Origin: Microbacterium luticocti DSM 19459
Lineage (GTDB): Bacteria > Actinomycetota > Actinomycetes > Actinomycetales > Microbacteriaceae
Reading direction: 5' to 3'
Assembly: GCF_000422405.1 (NCBI RefSeq)
Contig: NZ_KE383825.1
Location: forward strand, 23,927-87,926
DNA length: 64,000 bases
Below, piece by piece: positions 16,319 through 25,167 of the stretch (position 1 is the first letter of the stretch; every line of letters begins with the position of its first letter). The notes beneath the pieces were generated by a model. That model made no database searches. It worked only from the letters and a program-made list of their open reading frames with translations, and had not been told where the DNA came from. The position numbers and the translations under genes were made by a program.

Positions 16319-17454
16319 TCCCGCTGCCCGACCTCGCCGTCATTGTCGCGACGGCGCTGGCGTGCGCGATCGTGGTCGGCGGGGTCGGGATGCTGCTGCT
16401 GCACGTCGCGCGCCGTACTCCGCTGATCGTGCAGTTGTGCATCGTCGTGCTGACCGCGACGGTCTCGGTGGCGGCGGGCATGGTCGCGGTGGCCCAGGCG
16501 ATGTTCCTGTCGGGCCACGACCTGCTGGTGGGCATCTGGGTGGCCGTGTCGGCGACGGTGGTGTCGCTGCTGACCGCACTCGTGCTCGCGCGCGCGTTCA
16601 CCCGGCAGAGCCGGCGGCTGCGGCGCCTGGCGGCCGACCTGGCCGAGGGCACCCCGGTGCCCGCGTCCGACGGGCGTGACCGATCCGAGCTGGCGGCGGT
16701 CGAGGCGCAGCTGGCCGAGACCAGTCGCCGGCTCGACGAGGCACGCGCCGAGGTCGAGGCGCTCGAAGCCTCGCGTCGCGAACTGGTCGCCTGGATCTCG
16801 CACGACCTGCGCACGCCCCTGGCCGGGTTGCGCGCGATGGCCGAGGCGCTCGAAGACGGTATGGCCGACGACCCGCAACGGTTCCACCGGCAGATGCGCT
16901 CGCAGGTCGACCACCTCTCCGACCTGGTCGACGACCTGTTCGAGCTGTCGAAGATCCAGTCCGGCCGGCTCGCGCTGCACCGTGAGGCGGTGTCGCTGTA
17001 CGACCTGGTCAGCGACGCGGTCGCCGAGCTGCGCCAGGTGGCGCAGGCGCACCGGATCGTCATCCGCGAGTCGCCGAGCCCCGACCTGGTCGTCGACGGC
17101 GACGCCCGCGAACTCGCCCGGGTGGTCGGAAACCTGCTTATGAACGCCATCCAGCATTCCCCGCCCGGCAGTGCGATCTCGGTGACGACCGCCACCGACG
17201 CCGACGGGCACGCGGTGCTGTCAGTGGTCGACGCCGGCGGCGGCATCCCCGAGTCCGATCTGCCGCAGATCTTCCGCGCCGGCTGGCGCGCCACCGTCGC
17301 CCGCACCCCCGAGCAGCTATGGGGCCGCTCGGCGGGCGCGGGTCTGGGACTGGCGATCGTCGAAGGCATCGTGAAGGCACACGCCGGTCGGGTCACCGCG
17401 CACAACGTCGACGGCGGATGCCGGTTCGACGTCGTGCTGCCCCGTACCGCCTGA
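16315..17454 (+). CDS. Membrane sensor histidine kinase
   Basis: 379 residues with three hydrophobic segments (about 7-30, 38-62, 72-95) and almost no extracytoplasmic domain, then a charged linker/coiled coil (100-155), the HisKA domain with His163 in WISHDLRTPLAGLRAM, and an HATPase domain (N box NLLMNAIQHS near 273-282, G1 DAGGGIPESD, G2 GAGLGLAI). The lack of an external sensor loop suggests it senses the membrane state or works with a partner. ATG 16315 overlaps the regulator's stop. Confidence 0.93.
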   Translation: MIPLPDLAVIVATALACAIVVGGVGMLLLHVARRTPLIVQLCIVVLTATVSVAAGMVAVAQAMFLSGHDLLVGIWVAVSATVVSLLTALVLARAFTRQSRRLRRLAADLAEGTPVPASDGRDRSELAAVEAQLAETSRRLDEARAEVEALEASRRELVAWISHDLRTPLAGLRAMAEALEDGMADDPQRFHRQMRSQVDHLSDLVDDLFELSKIQSGRLALHREAVSLYDLVSDAVAELRQVAQAHRIVIRESPSPDLVVDGDARELARVVGNLLMNAIQHSPPGSAISVTTATDADGHAVLSVVDAGGGIPESDLPQIFRAGWRATVARTPEQLWGRSAGAGLGLAIVEGIVKAHAGRVTAHNVDGGCRFDVVLPRTA

Positions 17455-17486
17455 GCACCGTGATCGCAGCCGTCGGGCTGTGCGGT

Positions 17487-17858
17487 TCAGCCCTGGTCCG
17501 GAACGACCGCGTCGCGGATCTGCATCACCAGGCCGGTGAGCGCATCCAGGCGTTGGTCGATCCCATCCAGGCGCTTGCCGTGGGCGGTGGTCATCGCCGT
17601 GAGCAGCGCGACGTGCTCTTCGACGGTGGCGATGTCGCGACGGGCGGCGGCGATGTCGGCCGACACCAGCAGATGCTGCGAGCGGATCGTGTCGCGCAGC
17701 CCGTCGAACTGCTTGTCCATCCCGGCGAAATACAGGCTCGAGGCCTGGATGTGGGTGTCGAGCCGCTCGCGTGTCGTCTGCAGCTGCGCGGCGTTCTGGT
17801 CGAGACCTCGGGCGATCGCCTCCAGGGTCGGCGCGGCGCGTTCGGTCATGATGGTCAC
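17487..17858 (-). CDS. Small coiled-coil protein of unknown function
   Basis: About 123 residues, almost wholly helical, with heptad-like spacing (ATVEEHVALLTAMTTAHG, DGIDQRLDALTGLVMQI) and no signal or membrane segment. It resembles short soluble coiled-coil proteins annotated as hypothetical in Actinobacteria. AGGAG (17863-17867) is 4 nt from GTG 17858 and 13 nt from ATG 17849, so the start is unsure by three codons. It is convergent with the histidine kinase. No function proposed; the following gap to 18026 shows nothing. Confidence 0.6.
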   Translation of the reverse strand: MTIMTERAAPTLEAIARGLDQNAAQLQTTRERLDTHIQASSLYFAGMDKQFDGLRDTIRSQHLLVSADIAAARRDIATVEEHVALLTAMTTAHGKRLDGIDQRLDALTGLVMQIRDAVVPDQG

Positions 17859-18025
17859 GGTACTCCTCTCACGACCGTTCACCGCGGTCGATGGATCGAG
17901 GCGACGGAAGATCCCGCCGGCGCGACCGACGTTAGCGTTTCACAGGCCTGTGGAGGGCGCGCAACGGCACATCCGTGGATGGCGCCGGCCGCCGCCGCGG
18001 CTGTGGAGAAGCCGACGGGCCGCGC

Positions 18026-18892
18026 TCACGCTCCCACCGCGTAGTCGACCACGACCGGGGCGTGGTCGCTCCACCGGGTGTCCCACGACTCGGCGCGGTC
18101 GATCCGGTAGTCGCGCACCCGCTCGGCGAGCGCGGGCGTCGCGACGTGGTAGTCGATGCGCCATCCGGTGTCGTTGTCGAACGCGCGGCCGCGCATCGCC
18201 CACCAGGTGTACGGTCCGTCCACGTCGCCGTGGAACCGGCGCCCCACGTCCACCCAGCCGAGCCCGGTGCCGGTCGTGCCGTCGACGCACTCGACCGGGG
18301 AGCCTGCGGGAGCGAAGAACCGGTCGAAGTACGCCCGCTCGCGGGGCAGGAACCCGGCCTTCTTGCGGTTGCCCCGCCAGTTGCGGATGTCGAGCTCGCG
18401 ATGCCCGACGTTCAGGTCGCCCATGATCAGGGCCAGGGCCCCGACGGCGTTCAGCTGCGACATCCGCTGCGCCATCGCATCGAGGAACGCCCACTTGTGG
18501 TCCTGCTTGGGGGTGTCGGCCTCGCCGGTGGGCACGTAGGCGCTCACCACCGTGAGCCGGTCGGTGCCCAGCGGCACCTCCGCCTCGATCCAGCGCCCGG
18601 CCGAGTCGAGTTCGTCGGCCTCGAGCCGCGCGCGTACCGACAGCACCGGCGCACGGGTCGCGATCGCGACGCCGGCGCGTCCCTTGGCGAGCGCTTCGTC
18701 GGCGACGATGTGCCAGCCGGGCAGTGCCGTGCGCAGCTGCTCGTCGGTGGCGCGCACCTCCTGCAGCGCCAGCACATCGGGCGCGGCGACATCGAGCCAC
18801 GCGAGCATGCCCTTGCGGACGGCCGCCCGGATCCCGTTGACGTTGACGGTGGCGATGCGGAGGGTATCGGGCAGGCGTTCGTGGGCGGGCAC
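18026..18892 (-). CDS. xth: Exodeoxyribonuclease III
   Basis: 288 residues of the EEP (exonuclease/endonuclease/phosphatase) fold: NVNGIR (17-22), catalytic Glu in LALQEVRA, the MGDLNVGHRELDI loop with Asp/Asn, and C-terminal catalytic SDHAPVVV. ExoIII removes 3'-blocking groups and nicks abasic sites in base excision repair, complementing glycosylases such as the one at the left edge. GTG 18892 is 6 nt after TAAGGT, which overlaps the stop codon of the upstream membrane protein gene, so it can be transcribed separately. Confidence 0.95.
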   Translation of the reverse strand: MPAHERLPDTLRIATVNVNGIRAAVRKGMLAWLDVAAPDVLALQEVRATDEQLRTALPGWHIVADEALAKGRAGVAIATRAPVLSVRARLEADELDSAGRWIEAEVPLGTDRLTVVSAYVPTGEADTPKQDHKWAFLDAMAQRMSQLNAVGALALIMGDLNVGHRELDIRNWRGNRKKAGFLPRERAYFDRFFAPAGSPVECVDGTTGTGLGWVDVGRRFHGDVDGPYTWWAMRGRAFDNDTGWRIDYHVATPALAERVRDYRIDRAESWDTRWSDHAPVVVDYAVGA

Positions 18893-18898
18893 CGTCCC

Positions 18899-18904
18899 AC
18901 CTTA
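18899..18904 (-). promoter_or_regulatory. -10 hexamer for xth, overlapping the yihY stop
   Basis: TAAGGT on the minus strand is 6 nt upstream of GTG 18892. Its TAA is also the stop codon of the YihY/BrkB gene. Leaderless type. Confidence 0.45.
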
Positions 18905-20119
18905 GCGAGGGCCGCCGACAGGCCGGTGCGCCGCCGACGGGGGCGCGGATGCCTGCACCCGCGCGAGCTCGTCCTCGGCCGCGCGTACGGCCCGGTCGGC
19001 CGACCAGCGCCGGTACCAGGGGGCGCCGCGGCGGGCGACCTGGGCGTCACGCAGGCGGATGCGGCCAGCCAGCAGCAGCGCCTCGTGCTCCGCGCGCAGC
19101 CGGTCGGTCTCGCTCTGCTCCTGCAACGGGATGTCGCGGTCGTGCGCGGCCACGGCGATCCACGAGGCCGACACCAGGATCACGATGCCCACGAGCCGGA
19201 ACCACAGCAGGAACGCGATGAGCACCGAGAAGGTCGCCAGCAGCGGGTTGGTGGGGGAGTAGCTCAGCAGCAGACCGATGCCCACCTGCAGCACGGCCAC
19301 CGCGGCACCGCCCAATAGCGCGCCGGGCCAGATCGTGCGCCACGGCAGTGACGTGCCGGCCAGAAAGCGGAACAGGCTCGCCAGCGCCGCCGAGTTGACC
19401 GCGAACGCCACCACCGCGGTGAGCAGCCGCACCAGCACCTGCGACAGCATCGACTGGTCGCGCAGGCCCACCAGCGCCAGCAGGGCATCGAGGGCGCCGC
19501 TGGTCATGCCGCCCAGCGCCGCGCCGACGATGAGAGCGACCCCGAAGATCGCGGCGGCCATCAGGTCGCGGGCCTTCAACAGCACGTAGTTGCGCGGGTC
19601 GAACGGCAGATCGAAGATGTCGCGCACGGCGCGGCGGGTGAAGGTGACGAAACCGACCGCGGTCCAGATCGCGACCACCACCGCCACCGCACCGGTGACC
19701 GCGAGCACGCCGCCGCTGCTGCTCGCGATCTGTCGCACCTGTTCCGGGGTGGCCAGCCCGTGCTCGGCGATGAGCCCGGGGATGTAGGCGTTGAGCAGGT
19801 CGATCACCCGTTGCACGGCGCGCTCGCTGGCGCCCACCCACACGCCGAGACCGGCGAACACGACGTAGATCACCGCGAAGATCGAGAACAGCGACTGGTA
19901 GCTGATGCTCGCCGCCAGCAGAAACCCGTTGTGTCGCAGAAAGTGCCGCCACACCCGCACCGGGAACCAGGCCAGGGTGCGCCGGGTCAGCGCGGTGGCG
20001 CGGGCCTGCGCCGCCTCCCACCGTTCGCGCAGTCGCTGATCGTCGGGCGGTGCGGCCACTGGCAGGGGAGCGGTCACGCCCCGGGCGGGGTCGGCGGCAC
20101 GCTCATCGGTCACGCTCAC
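18902..20119 (-). CDS. YihY/BrkB-family membrane protein
   Basis: 405 residues with six membrane helices between about 65 and 320 and the family landmarks FLLAASISYQSLFSIFAV near the first helix and FRLVGIVILVSASWIAV near the last. Members were once misnamed ribonuclease BN; the true role is unknown (often called virulence factor BrkB). The C-terminal 80 residues are a charged cytoplasmic tail. TAGTCT (20120-20125) directly precedes GTG 20119, so a leaderless transcript would instead start at GTG 20113, two codons in. Confidence 0.9.
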   Translation of the reverse strand: MSVTDERAADPARGVTAPLPVAAPPDDQRLRERWEAAQARATALTRRTLAWFPVRVWRHFLRHNGFLLAASISYQSLFSIFAVIYVVFAGLGVWVGASERAVQRVIDLLNAYIPGLIAEHGLATPEQVRQIASSSGGVLAVTGAVAVVVAIWTAVGFVTFTRRAVRDIFDLPFDPRNYVLLKARDLMAAAIFGVALIVGAALGGMTSGALDALLALVGLRDQSMLSQVLVRLLTAVVAFAVNSAALASLFRFLAGTSLPWRTIWPGALLGGAAVAVLQVGIGLLLSYSPTNPLLATFSVLIAFLLWFRLVGIVILVSASWIAVAAHDRDIPLQEQSETDRLRAEHEALLLAGRIRLRDAQVARRGAPWYRRWSADRAVRAAEDELARVQASAPPSAAHRPVGGPR

Positions 20120-20125
20120 AGACTA
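20120..20125 (-). promoter_or_regulatory. -10 hexamer for the YihY gene
   Basis: TAGTCT on the minus strand lies 0 nt from GTG 20119 and 6 nt from GTG 20113. The usual 6-nt spacing in this window favours 20113 as true start. Confidence 0.4.
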
Positions 20126-20173
20126 GCGAGCGCCCGCTGGCGTGCCGACGAGCGCTCCCCGCAGGCACGCAGG

Positions 20174-20941
20174 TCAACGGCCCCCGCGCAGCACGGCCTG
20201 CTTGACCTCGGCGATGGCACGGGTGACTTGGATGCCACGGGGGCACGCCTCGGTGCAGTTGAAGGTCGTGCGGCAGCGCCACACGCCTTCCTTGTCGTTG
20301 AGGATGTCCAGGCGCACATCGGCCGCGTCGTCCCGCGAGTCGAAGATGAACCGGTGCGCGTTCACGATCGCGGCGGGACCGAAGTACTGCCCGTCGGTCC
20401 AGAACACCGGGCAGCTCGAGGTGCACGCCGCGCACAGGATGCACTTGGTCGTGTCGTCGAAGCGGGCACGGTCCTCGGGGGACTGCAGGCGCTCCTTGCC
20501 GGCCGGCGGCTTCGAGTTCGCGACCAGGAACGGCTGCACCGCCTTGTAGGCGTCCAGGAACGGGTCCATGTCGACGACCAGGTCCTTCTCCAGCGGCAGG
20601 CCCTTGATCGCCTCGACGTAGATCGGCTTCGAGATGTCGAGGTCCTTGATCAGCGTCTTGCAGGCCAGTCGGTTGCGGCCGTTGATGCGCATGGCGTCCG
20701 AACCGCAGATGCCGTGCGCGCACGAGCGGCGGAAGGTGAGCGAGCCGTCCTGCTCCCACTTGATCTTGTGCAGCGCGTCGAGCACCCGCTCGGTGGGGTA
20801 CATCTCGACGTCGTAGTCGACCCAGCGCGGCTCGGCGTCCACCTCGGGGTCGTACCGGCGGATGATGAACGTGACCAGGAACGACTGGATCGGCGCCTCT
20901 TCGGCAGGGGCGCTGGATTCCGAATCGATGACCGTGGACAT
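20174..20941 (-). CDS. sdhB: Succinate dehydrogenase iron-sulfur subunit
   Basis: 255 residues. The N-terminal [2Fe-2S] cysteines are in the RSCAHGICGSDA region and the C-terminal ferredoxin domain has CILCAACTSSCPV and CTEACPRG for the [4Fe-4S] and [3Fe-4S] clusters. It carries electrons from SdhA's FAD to the membrane anchor. ATG 20941 shares one base with the sdhA stop (TGATG), so it is the last gene of the sdhCDAB operon. Confidence 0.97.
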   Translation of the reverse strand: MSTVIDSESSAPAEEAPIQSFLVTFIIRRYDPEVDAEPRWVDYDVEMYPTERVLDALHKIKWEQDGSLTFRRSCAHGICGSDAMRINGRNRLACKTLIKDLDISKPIYVEAIKGLPLEKDLVVDMDPFLDAYKAVQPFLVANSKPPAGKERLQSPEDRARFDDTTKCILCAACTSSCPVFWTDGQYFGPAAIVNAHRFIFDSRDDAADVRLDILNDKEGVWRCRTTFNCTEACPRGIQVTRAIAEVKQAVLRGGR

Positions 20942-22767
20942 CAGTACTTCCTCTCCAGCGGCGGGTACCGCAGCTCGCCCTGCTCGTTCTTGGTGAAGAC
21001 GACGGGTTTCCAATCGAGTCTGATGTGATCGGTGGCATCCGACGAGTGCGGGTCACCGGTCAGGTAGGCCATGGTGTGCTGCATGTAGTTCTCGTCGTCG
21101 CGGTTCGGGTAGTCGTCGCGCATGTGCCCGCCGCGGCTCTCTTTGCGGTTGCGGGCGGCGTAGACGACCACCTCGGCGATGTCGAGCAGGAAGCCGAGTT
21201 CGACCGCCTCGAGCAGGTCGGTGTTGTACCGTCGGCCCTTGTCGTCGACGTGCACGTTCTTGTACCGCTCGCGCAGCTGCTCGATCACCCCGAGCACCTC
21301 GGTCAGCGACTCGTCGGTGCGGAACACCTGGGCCTTCAGGTCCATGTCGTTCTGCAGCGTCTTGCGCAGCGTCGCGATCCGCTCGGTGCCGGTGTTGGTG
21401 CGCAGCCCCTCGATCATCTCGCGCACCTCGCGGGCGGGGTCGTCGGGCAGCGGCACGAACTCGGCGGTCTTGACGTACTCGACGGCGTTGCGACCGGCCC
21501 GCTTGCCGAACACGTTGATGTCCAGCAGCGAGTTGGTGCCCAGCCGGTTCGAGCCGTGCACCGAGACGCACGCGCACTCACCGGCCGCATACAGCCCCGG
21601 CACGATGTCGGTGTTGCTGCGCAGCACCTCGGCGTTGTTGTTGGTGGGGATGCCGCCCATCGCGTAGTGGGCGGTGGGCATCACCGGCACCGGCTCGACC
21701 ACCGGGTCCACGCCCAGGTAGGTGCGGGCGAACTCGGTGATATCGGGCAGCTTGCTCTCGAGCACCTCGGCGCCCAGGTGGGTGCAGTCCAGGTACACGT
21801 AGTCCTTGTGGGGGCCGGCGCCGCGGCCGTCGAGCACCTCCTGCACCATCGACCGGGCGACGATGTCGCGCGGGGCGAGGTCCTTGATGGTGGGGGCGTA
21901 GCGCTCCATGAACCGCTCACCTGACGCGTTGCGCAGGATCGCGCCTTCGCCGCGGGCCCCCTCGGTGAGCAGGATGCCCAGGCCGTACAGGCCGGTCGGG
22001 TGGAACTGGAAGAACTCCATGTCCTCCAGCGGCAGGCCCTTGCGCCACACGATGCCCACGCCGTCACCGGTGAGGGTGTGCGCGTTCGAGGTCGTCTTGA
22101 AGATCTTGCCGAACCCGCCGGTGGCGAAGATGACGGCCTTGGACTGGAACACGTGCAGCTCGCCGGTGGCCAGCTCGTACGCGACCACGCCCGCGACCTG
22201 GGTGCCGCCTGCGGCATCGGTCACCGTGATCAGGTCGAGCACGTAGAACTCGTTGAAGAAGTTGATGCCGAGCTTGACGCAGTTCTGGTACAGCGTCTGC
22301 AGGATCATGTGCCCGGTGCGGTCGGCGGCGTAGCAGGCGCGGCGCACCGCGGCCTTGCCGTGGTCACGGGTGTGACCGCCGAACCGGCGCTGGTCGATCT
22401 TGCCTTCGGGGGTGCGGTTGAACGGCAGCCCCATGTTCTCGAGGTCGATCACCGCGTCGATGGCCTCTTTGGCGAGGATCTCGGCCGCGTCCTGGTCGAC
22501 CAGGTAGTCACCCCCCTTGACGGTGTCGTAGGTGTGCCACTCCCAGTTGTCCTCTTCGACGTTGGACAACGCCGCGGCCATGCCCCCCTGCGCCGCACCG
22601 GTGTGCGAGCGGGTGGGGTACAGCTTGGAGATGACCGCGGTGTTCGCATTCGGGCCCGCCTCGATGGCCGCCCGCATGCCGGCGCCGCCGGCGCCGACGA
22701 TCACGATGTCGAACTGGTGGTAGTGGACGCCGTCCTTGACGACGCCGCCGGAAGTGGAGGTGCTCAC
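20941..22767 (-). CDS. sdhA: Succinate dehydrogenase flavoprotein subunit
   Basis: 608 residues. The FAD motif [16 protein letters not shown] (22-37), covalent-FAD histidine region [14 protein letters not shown], and active-site RGEGAILRN and [10 protein letters not shown] segments match SdhA. It oxidises succinate to fumarate on the cytoplasmic face of complex II, linking the TCA cycle to quinone. GTG 22767 is 34 nt after the sdhD stop with an AAGG-like site. Length and motifs are normal. Confidence 0.97.
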   Translation of the reverse strand: MSTSTSGGVVKDGVHYHQFDIVIVGAGGAGMRAAIEAGPNANTAVISKLYPTRSHTGAAQGGMAAALSNVEEDNWEWHTYDTVKGGDYLVDQDAAEILAKEAIDAVIDLENMGLPFNRTPEGKIDQRRFGGHTRDHGKAAVRRACYAADRTGHMILQTLYQNCVKLGINFFNEFYVLDLITVTDAAGGTQVAGVVAYELATGELHVFQSKAVIFATGGFGKIFKTTSNAHTLTGDGVGIVWRKGLPLEDMEFFQFHPTGLYGLGILLTEGARGEGAILRNASGERFMERYAPTIKDLAPRDIVARSMVQEVLDGRGAGPHKDYVYLDCTHLGAEVLESKLPDITEFARTYLGVDPVVEPVPVMPTAHYAMGGIPTNNNAEVLRSNTDIVPGLYAAGECACVSVHGSNRLGTNSLLDINVFGKRAGRNAVEYVKTAEFVPLPDDPAREVREMIEGLRTNTGTERIATLRKTLQNDMDLKAQVFRTDESLTEVLGVIEQLRERYKNVHVDDKGRRYNTDLLEAVELGFLLDIAEVVVYAARNRKESRGGHMRDDYPNRDDENYMQHTMAYLTGDPHSSDATDHIRLDWKPVVFTKNEQGELRYPPLERKY

Positions 22768-22801
22768 GTGTGGGATGCCTTCGTGTCGAGGTCGTTCGCG
22801 G

Positions 22802-23242
22802 TCAGCCGGCGCAGACGCCGGCGAGGGCGCCGGGAACGGGCGGGATGCAGGGGTCGAATGTGAAGACGACGAGCGTGCCCAGCAGGATGAGGAACGCCGC
22901 GACCAGCCACAGCGCCCAGACCAGCACGCGGCGCGTGCCGTTGTGTGTGACGTAGTCGTTCACGATCGTGCGCATGCCGTTCGTGCCGTGGATGAGCGCC
23001 AGCCACAGCATGACGACATCCCACCACTGCCAGAACGGGGTGGCGTACTTGCCGGCGACGAACGCGAAGTCGATGCCGCGCACGCCCTCGCCGAGCATGA
23101 GGTTCACGAACAGGTGCCCGAAGATCAGCACGATCAGCAGCACGCCCGAGGCGCGCATGTAGACCCAGCCCCACTTCTCGAGGTTGACGCCCTTGCGGCG
23201 CGGGGCGGGGGTGCGCGGCGCGGCGATGGTGTCGGCGGTCAT
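22802..23242 (-). CDS. sdhD: Succinate dehydrogenase membrane anchor SdhD
   Basis: 146 residues with three helices (about 29-52, 68-90, 107-131). [13 protein letters not shown] (85-97) is the family signature at the quinone/haem region. Together with SdhC it holds haem b and the menaquinone site. It starts 1 nt after the sdhC stop. Actinobacterial SdhC/D are two-subunit anchors as here. Confidence 0.93.
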   Translation of the reverse strand: MTADTIAAPRTPAPRRKGVNLEKWGWVYMRASGVLLIVLIFGHLFVNLMLGEGVRGIDFAFVAGKYATPFWQWWDVVMLWLALIHGTNGMRTIVNDYVTHNGTRRVLVWALWLVAAFLILLGTLVVFTFDPCIPPVPGALAGVCAG

Positions 23243-23243
23243 G

Positions 23244-23678
23244 TCAGTGTCCTCCGGTGATCTCGGCCACGATGACCATCAGCTGGCGGGGGACGAAGCC
23301 GAGCATCGTCACCACCCACAGCCCGATGACGCCCCACCACAGCTGCCGCTCGTACTTGGCGGCCCAGCGCGACAGGTCGACGAGGATGATCCGCAGCCCG
23401 TTGAACGCGTGGTACACGATCGCGCCGACCAGGGCGATCTCGCCGACGCCCATGATCGGGTTCTTGTACGTGCCGATCACGGCGTCGTAGGCGTCGGGTG
23501 CGACGCGGATCAGGGCGGTGTCGAGCACGTGCACCAGCAGGAAGAAGAAGATCGCGATGCCGGTGATGCGGTGCAGGACCCAAGACCACATGCCCTCGTG
23601 ACCGCGGTACAGCGTTCCCCGCGGTGTTCGGGAAGTCGTCTCGGCTACCGTCGGTGTGACGCGTGCTGGTGCAGACAC
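23244..23678 (-). CDS. sdhC: Succinate dehydrogenase cytochrome b556 subunit
   Basis: 144 residues, three helices, with the haem/quinone signatures WSWVLHRITGIAIFFFLLVHVLD (written here only to show position 34-56) reduced to HRITG and LVHVLD, and YHAFNGLRIILVD. GTG 23678 is set by AAGGAGG (23685-23691) 6 nt upstream, the best Shine-Dalgarno in the operon; a longer open frame upstream is antisense to manC. First gene of sdhCDAB. The 23692-23842 gap is the divergent control region with manC. Confidence 0.93.
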   Translation of the reverse strand: MSAPARVTPTVAETTSRTPRGTLYRGHEGMWSWVLHRITGIAIFFFLLVHVLDTALIRVAPDAYDAVIGTYKNPIMGVGEIALVGAIVYHAFNGLRIILVDLSRWAAKYERQLWWGVIGLWVVTMLGFVPRQLMVIVAEITGGH

Positions 23679-23842
23679 GTCCGTCCTCCTTGGGTCGAAC
23701 TCGAGTCGGGGCTTGTTCGTGCCCCTCGAAGGCCGAACGGCCTCGGCGTCACACGGGCGCGAGCCCATCCTATTCCTCTCCTGTGGTGCGTTGCCGCTTA
23801 GGCGGGCCTTATCCGATCCCGGCAGGCCCGGCCGCACCGGGA

Positions 23843-23848
23843 TACCCT
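23843..23848 (+). promoter_or_regulatory. -10 hexamer for manC
   Basis: TACCCT within GATACCCT, 7 nt before ATG 23856, with no Shine-Dalgarno. A leaderless start is likely; GTG 23850 would be too close. Confidence 0.5.
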
Positions 23849-23855
23849 GGTGCGC

Positions 23856-24971
23856 ATGGCCGAGCCCGTCTCCGACTTCCACGCGATCATCCCCGCCGGC
23901 GGCATCGGCAGCCGGCTGTGGCCGCTGTCGCGTGCCGACGCGCCGAAGTTCCTGCACGATCTGACCGGGTCGGGGCACACCCTGCTGCGCGACACATGGG
24001 ACCGCCTGGAGCCGCTGGCCGGACACGACCGGATCGCGGTGGTCACCGGTCGGGCCCACCGCGCCGCCGTCGAGAAGGAGCTGCCCGGCATTCCCGACCG
24101 CAACGTGATCCTCGAGTCCGAGCCACGCGATTCCACCGCGGCGATCGGGCTGGCCGCGGCGATCCTCGCCCGGCGCGAGCCCGACGTGATCGTCGGGTCG
24201 TTCGCCGCCGACCACGTCATCGGCGTGCCGCACCTGTTCGACTGGGCGGTGCGACAGGCGATCCAAATCGCCCGCGAGGGCTACATCTGCACCATCGGCA
24301 TCCCGCCCACAGAGCCCTCGATCGGGTTCGGCTACATCAAGAAGGCCGACGAGCTCATCGTCGACGGCGCGCCCGAGGCCGCGCTGGTCGAGCGCTTCGT
24401 CGAGAAGCCCGACCTGGCCACCGCGAAGCAGTACTTCGCCGACCGCTCGTACCTGTGGAACGCCGGCATGTTCATCTCGCGCGCCGACGTGCTGCTGGGC
24501 GAGATCGCCGAGAACCGCCCGCAGCTGTACGCGGGGCTGATGGACCTCGCCGAGGCGTGGGACGACCGCGACGCCCGCGGCCCGGTCGTCGACCGGGTGT
24601 GGCCGACGCTCGAGAAGATCGCGATCGACTATGCGGTGGCCGAGCCGGCCGCAGAGCGGGGCCGGCTGGCGGTGGTGCCCGGGCATTTCGACTGGGACGA
24701 CGTGGGCGATTTCGCCAGCCTCGCCAAGCTCAACTCGCACGGCCGCAAGAACGACCTGGCGATCCTCGGCCCGAACGCCCGCATCCTCTCCGACGCCGCC
24801 AGCGGCATCGTGGTCAGCCAGACCGATCGGGTGATCTCGCTGGTCGGGGTCAAAGACATCGTCGTCGTCGACACCCCCGACGCCCTGCTGGTGACCACCA
24901 GCGAGAACGCGCAGCGGGTCAAGGGCGTCGTTGACGCGCTCAAGCTCACCGGCCGCGGCGACGTGCTCTGA
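23856..24971 (+). CDS. manC: Mannose-1-phosphate guanylyltransferase
   Basis: 371 residues. The nucleotidyltransferase signature IIPAGGIGSRLWPLSR (11-26) with a downstream VEKP segment and LWNAGMFI are typical of ManC/ManB-type GDP-mannose pyrophosphorylases; there is no fused isomerase domain. It makes GDP-mannose from Man-1-P and GTP for cell-wall lipomannan, phosphatidylinositol mannosides and polyprenyl-phosphate-mannose. ATG 23856 is preferred to GTG 23850 by the promoter spacing. It may supply the glycan that the glycosyltransferases near 7500-15500 decorate. Confidence 0.93.
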   Translation: MAEPVSDFHAIIPAGGIGSRLWPLSRADAPKFLHDLTGSGHTLLRDTWDRLEPLAGHDRIAVVTGRAHRAAVEKELPGIPDRNVILESEPRDSTAAIGLAAAILARREPDVIVGSFAADHVIGVPHLFDWAVRQAIQIAREGYICTIGIPPTEPSIGFGYIKKADELIVDGAPEAALVERFVEKPDLATAKQYFADRSYLWNAGMFISRADVLLGEIAENRPQLYAGLMDLAEAWDDRDARGPVVDRVWPTLEKIAIDYAVAEPAAERGRLAVVPGHFDWDDVGDFASLAKLNSHGRKNDLAILGPNARILSDAASGIVVSQTDRVISLVGVKDIVVVDTPDALLVTTSENAQRVKGVVDALKLTGRGDVL

Positions 24972-25065
24972 CCGCAGTCGGTCGGCACGGTCGCCGGATG
25001 CCGCCGGCACGAGCGTGGGCACGGTCCCGGCCGGTTCGGGGCGCCCATCATTGCGGATCGGTAAC

Positions 25066-25092
25066 CATTCCGGCGCACAGGCGTGCGGAATG
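25066..25092. promoter_or_regulatory. Palindrome upstream of the nucleoside operon
   Basis: CATTCCG (25066-25072) and CGGAATG (25086-25092) are perfect inverted repeats around a 13-nt centre containing a nested CGCAC/GTGCG. A TAACTT hexamer lies downstream at 25116-25121. It is 75 nt before the lipoprotein start, in the position of an operator or leader hairpin for the nucleoside uptake operon. Confidence 0.45.
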
Positions 25093-25167
25093 CGCAACCG
25101 GAGTGTCACACTGGGTAACTTCGAAGCATCGCCGCGAAGGCCGCGGCCCATCTGTGTGGAGGTCGAG

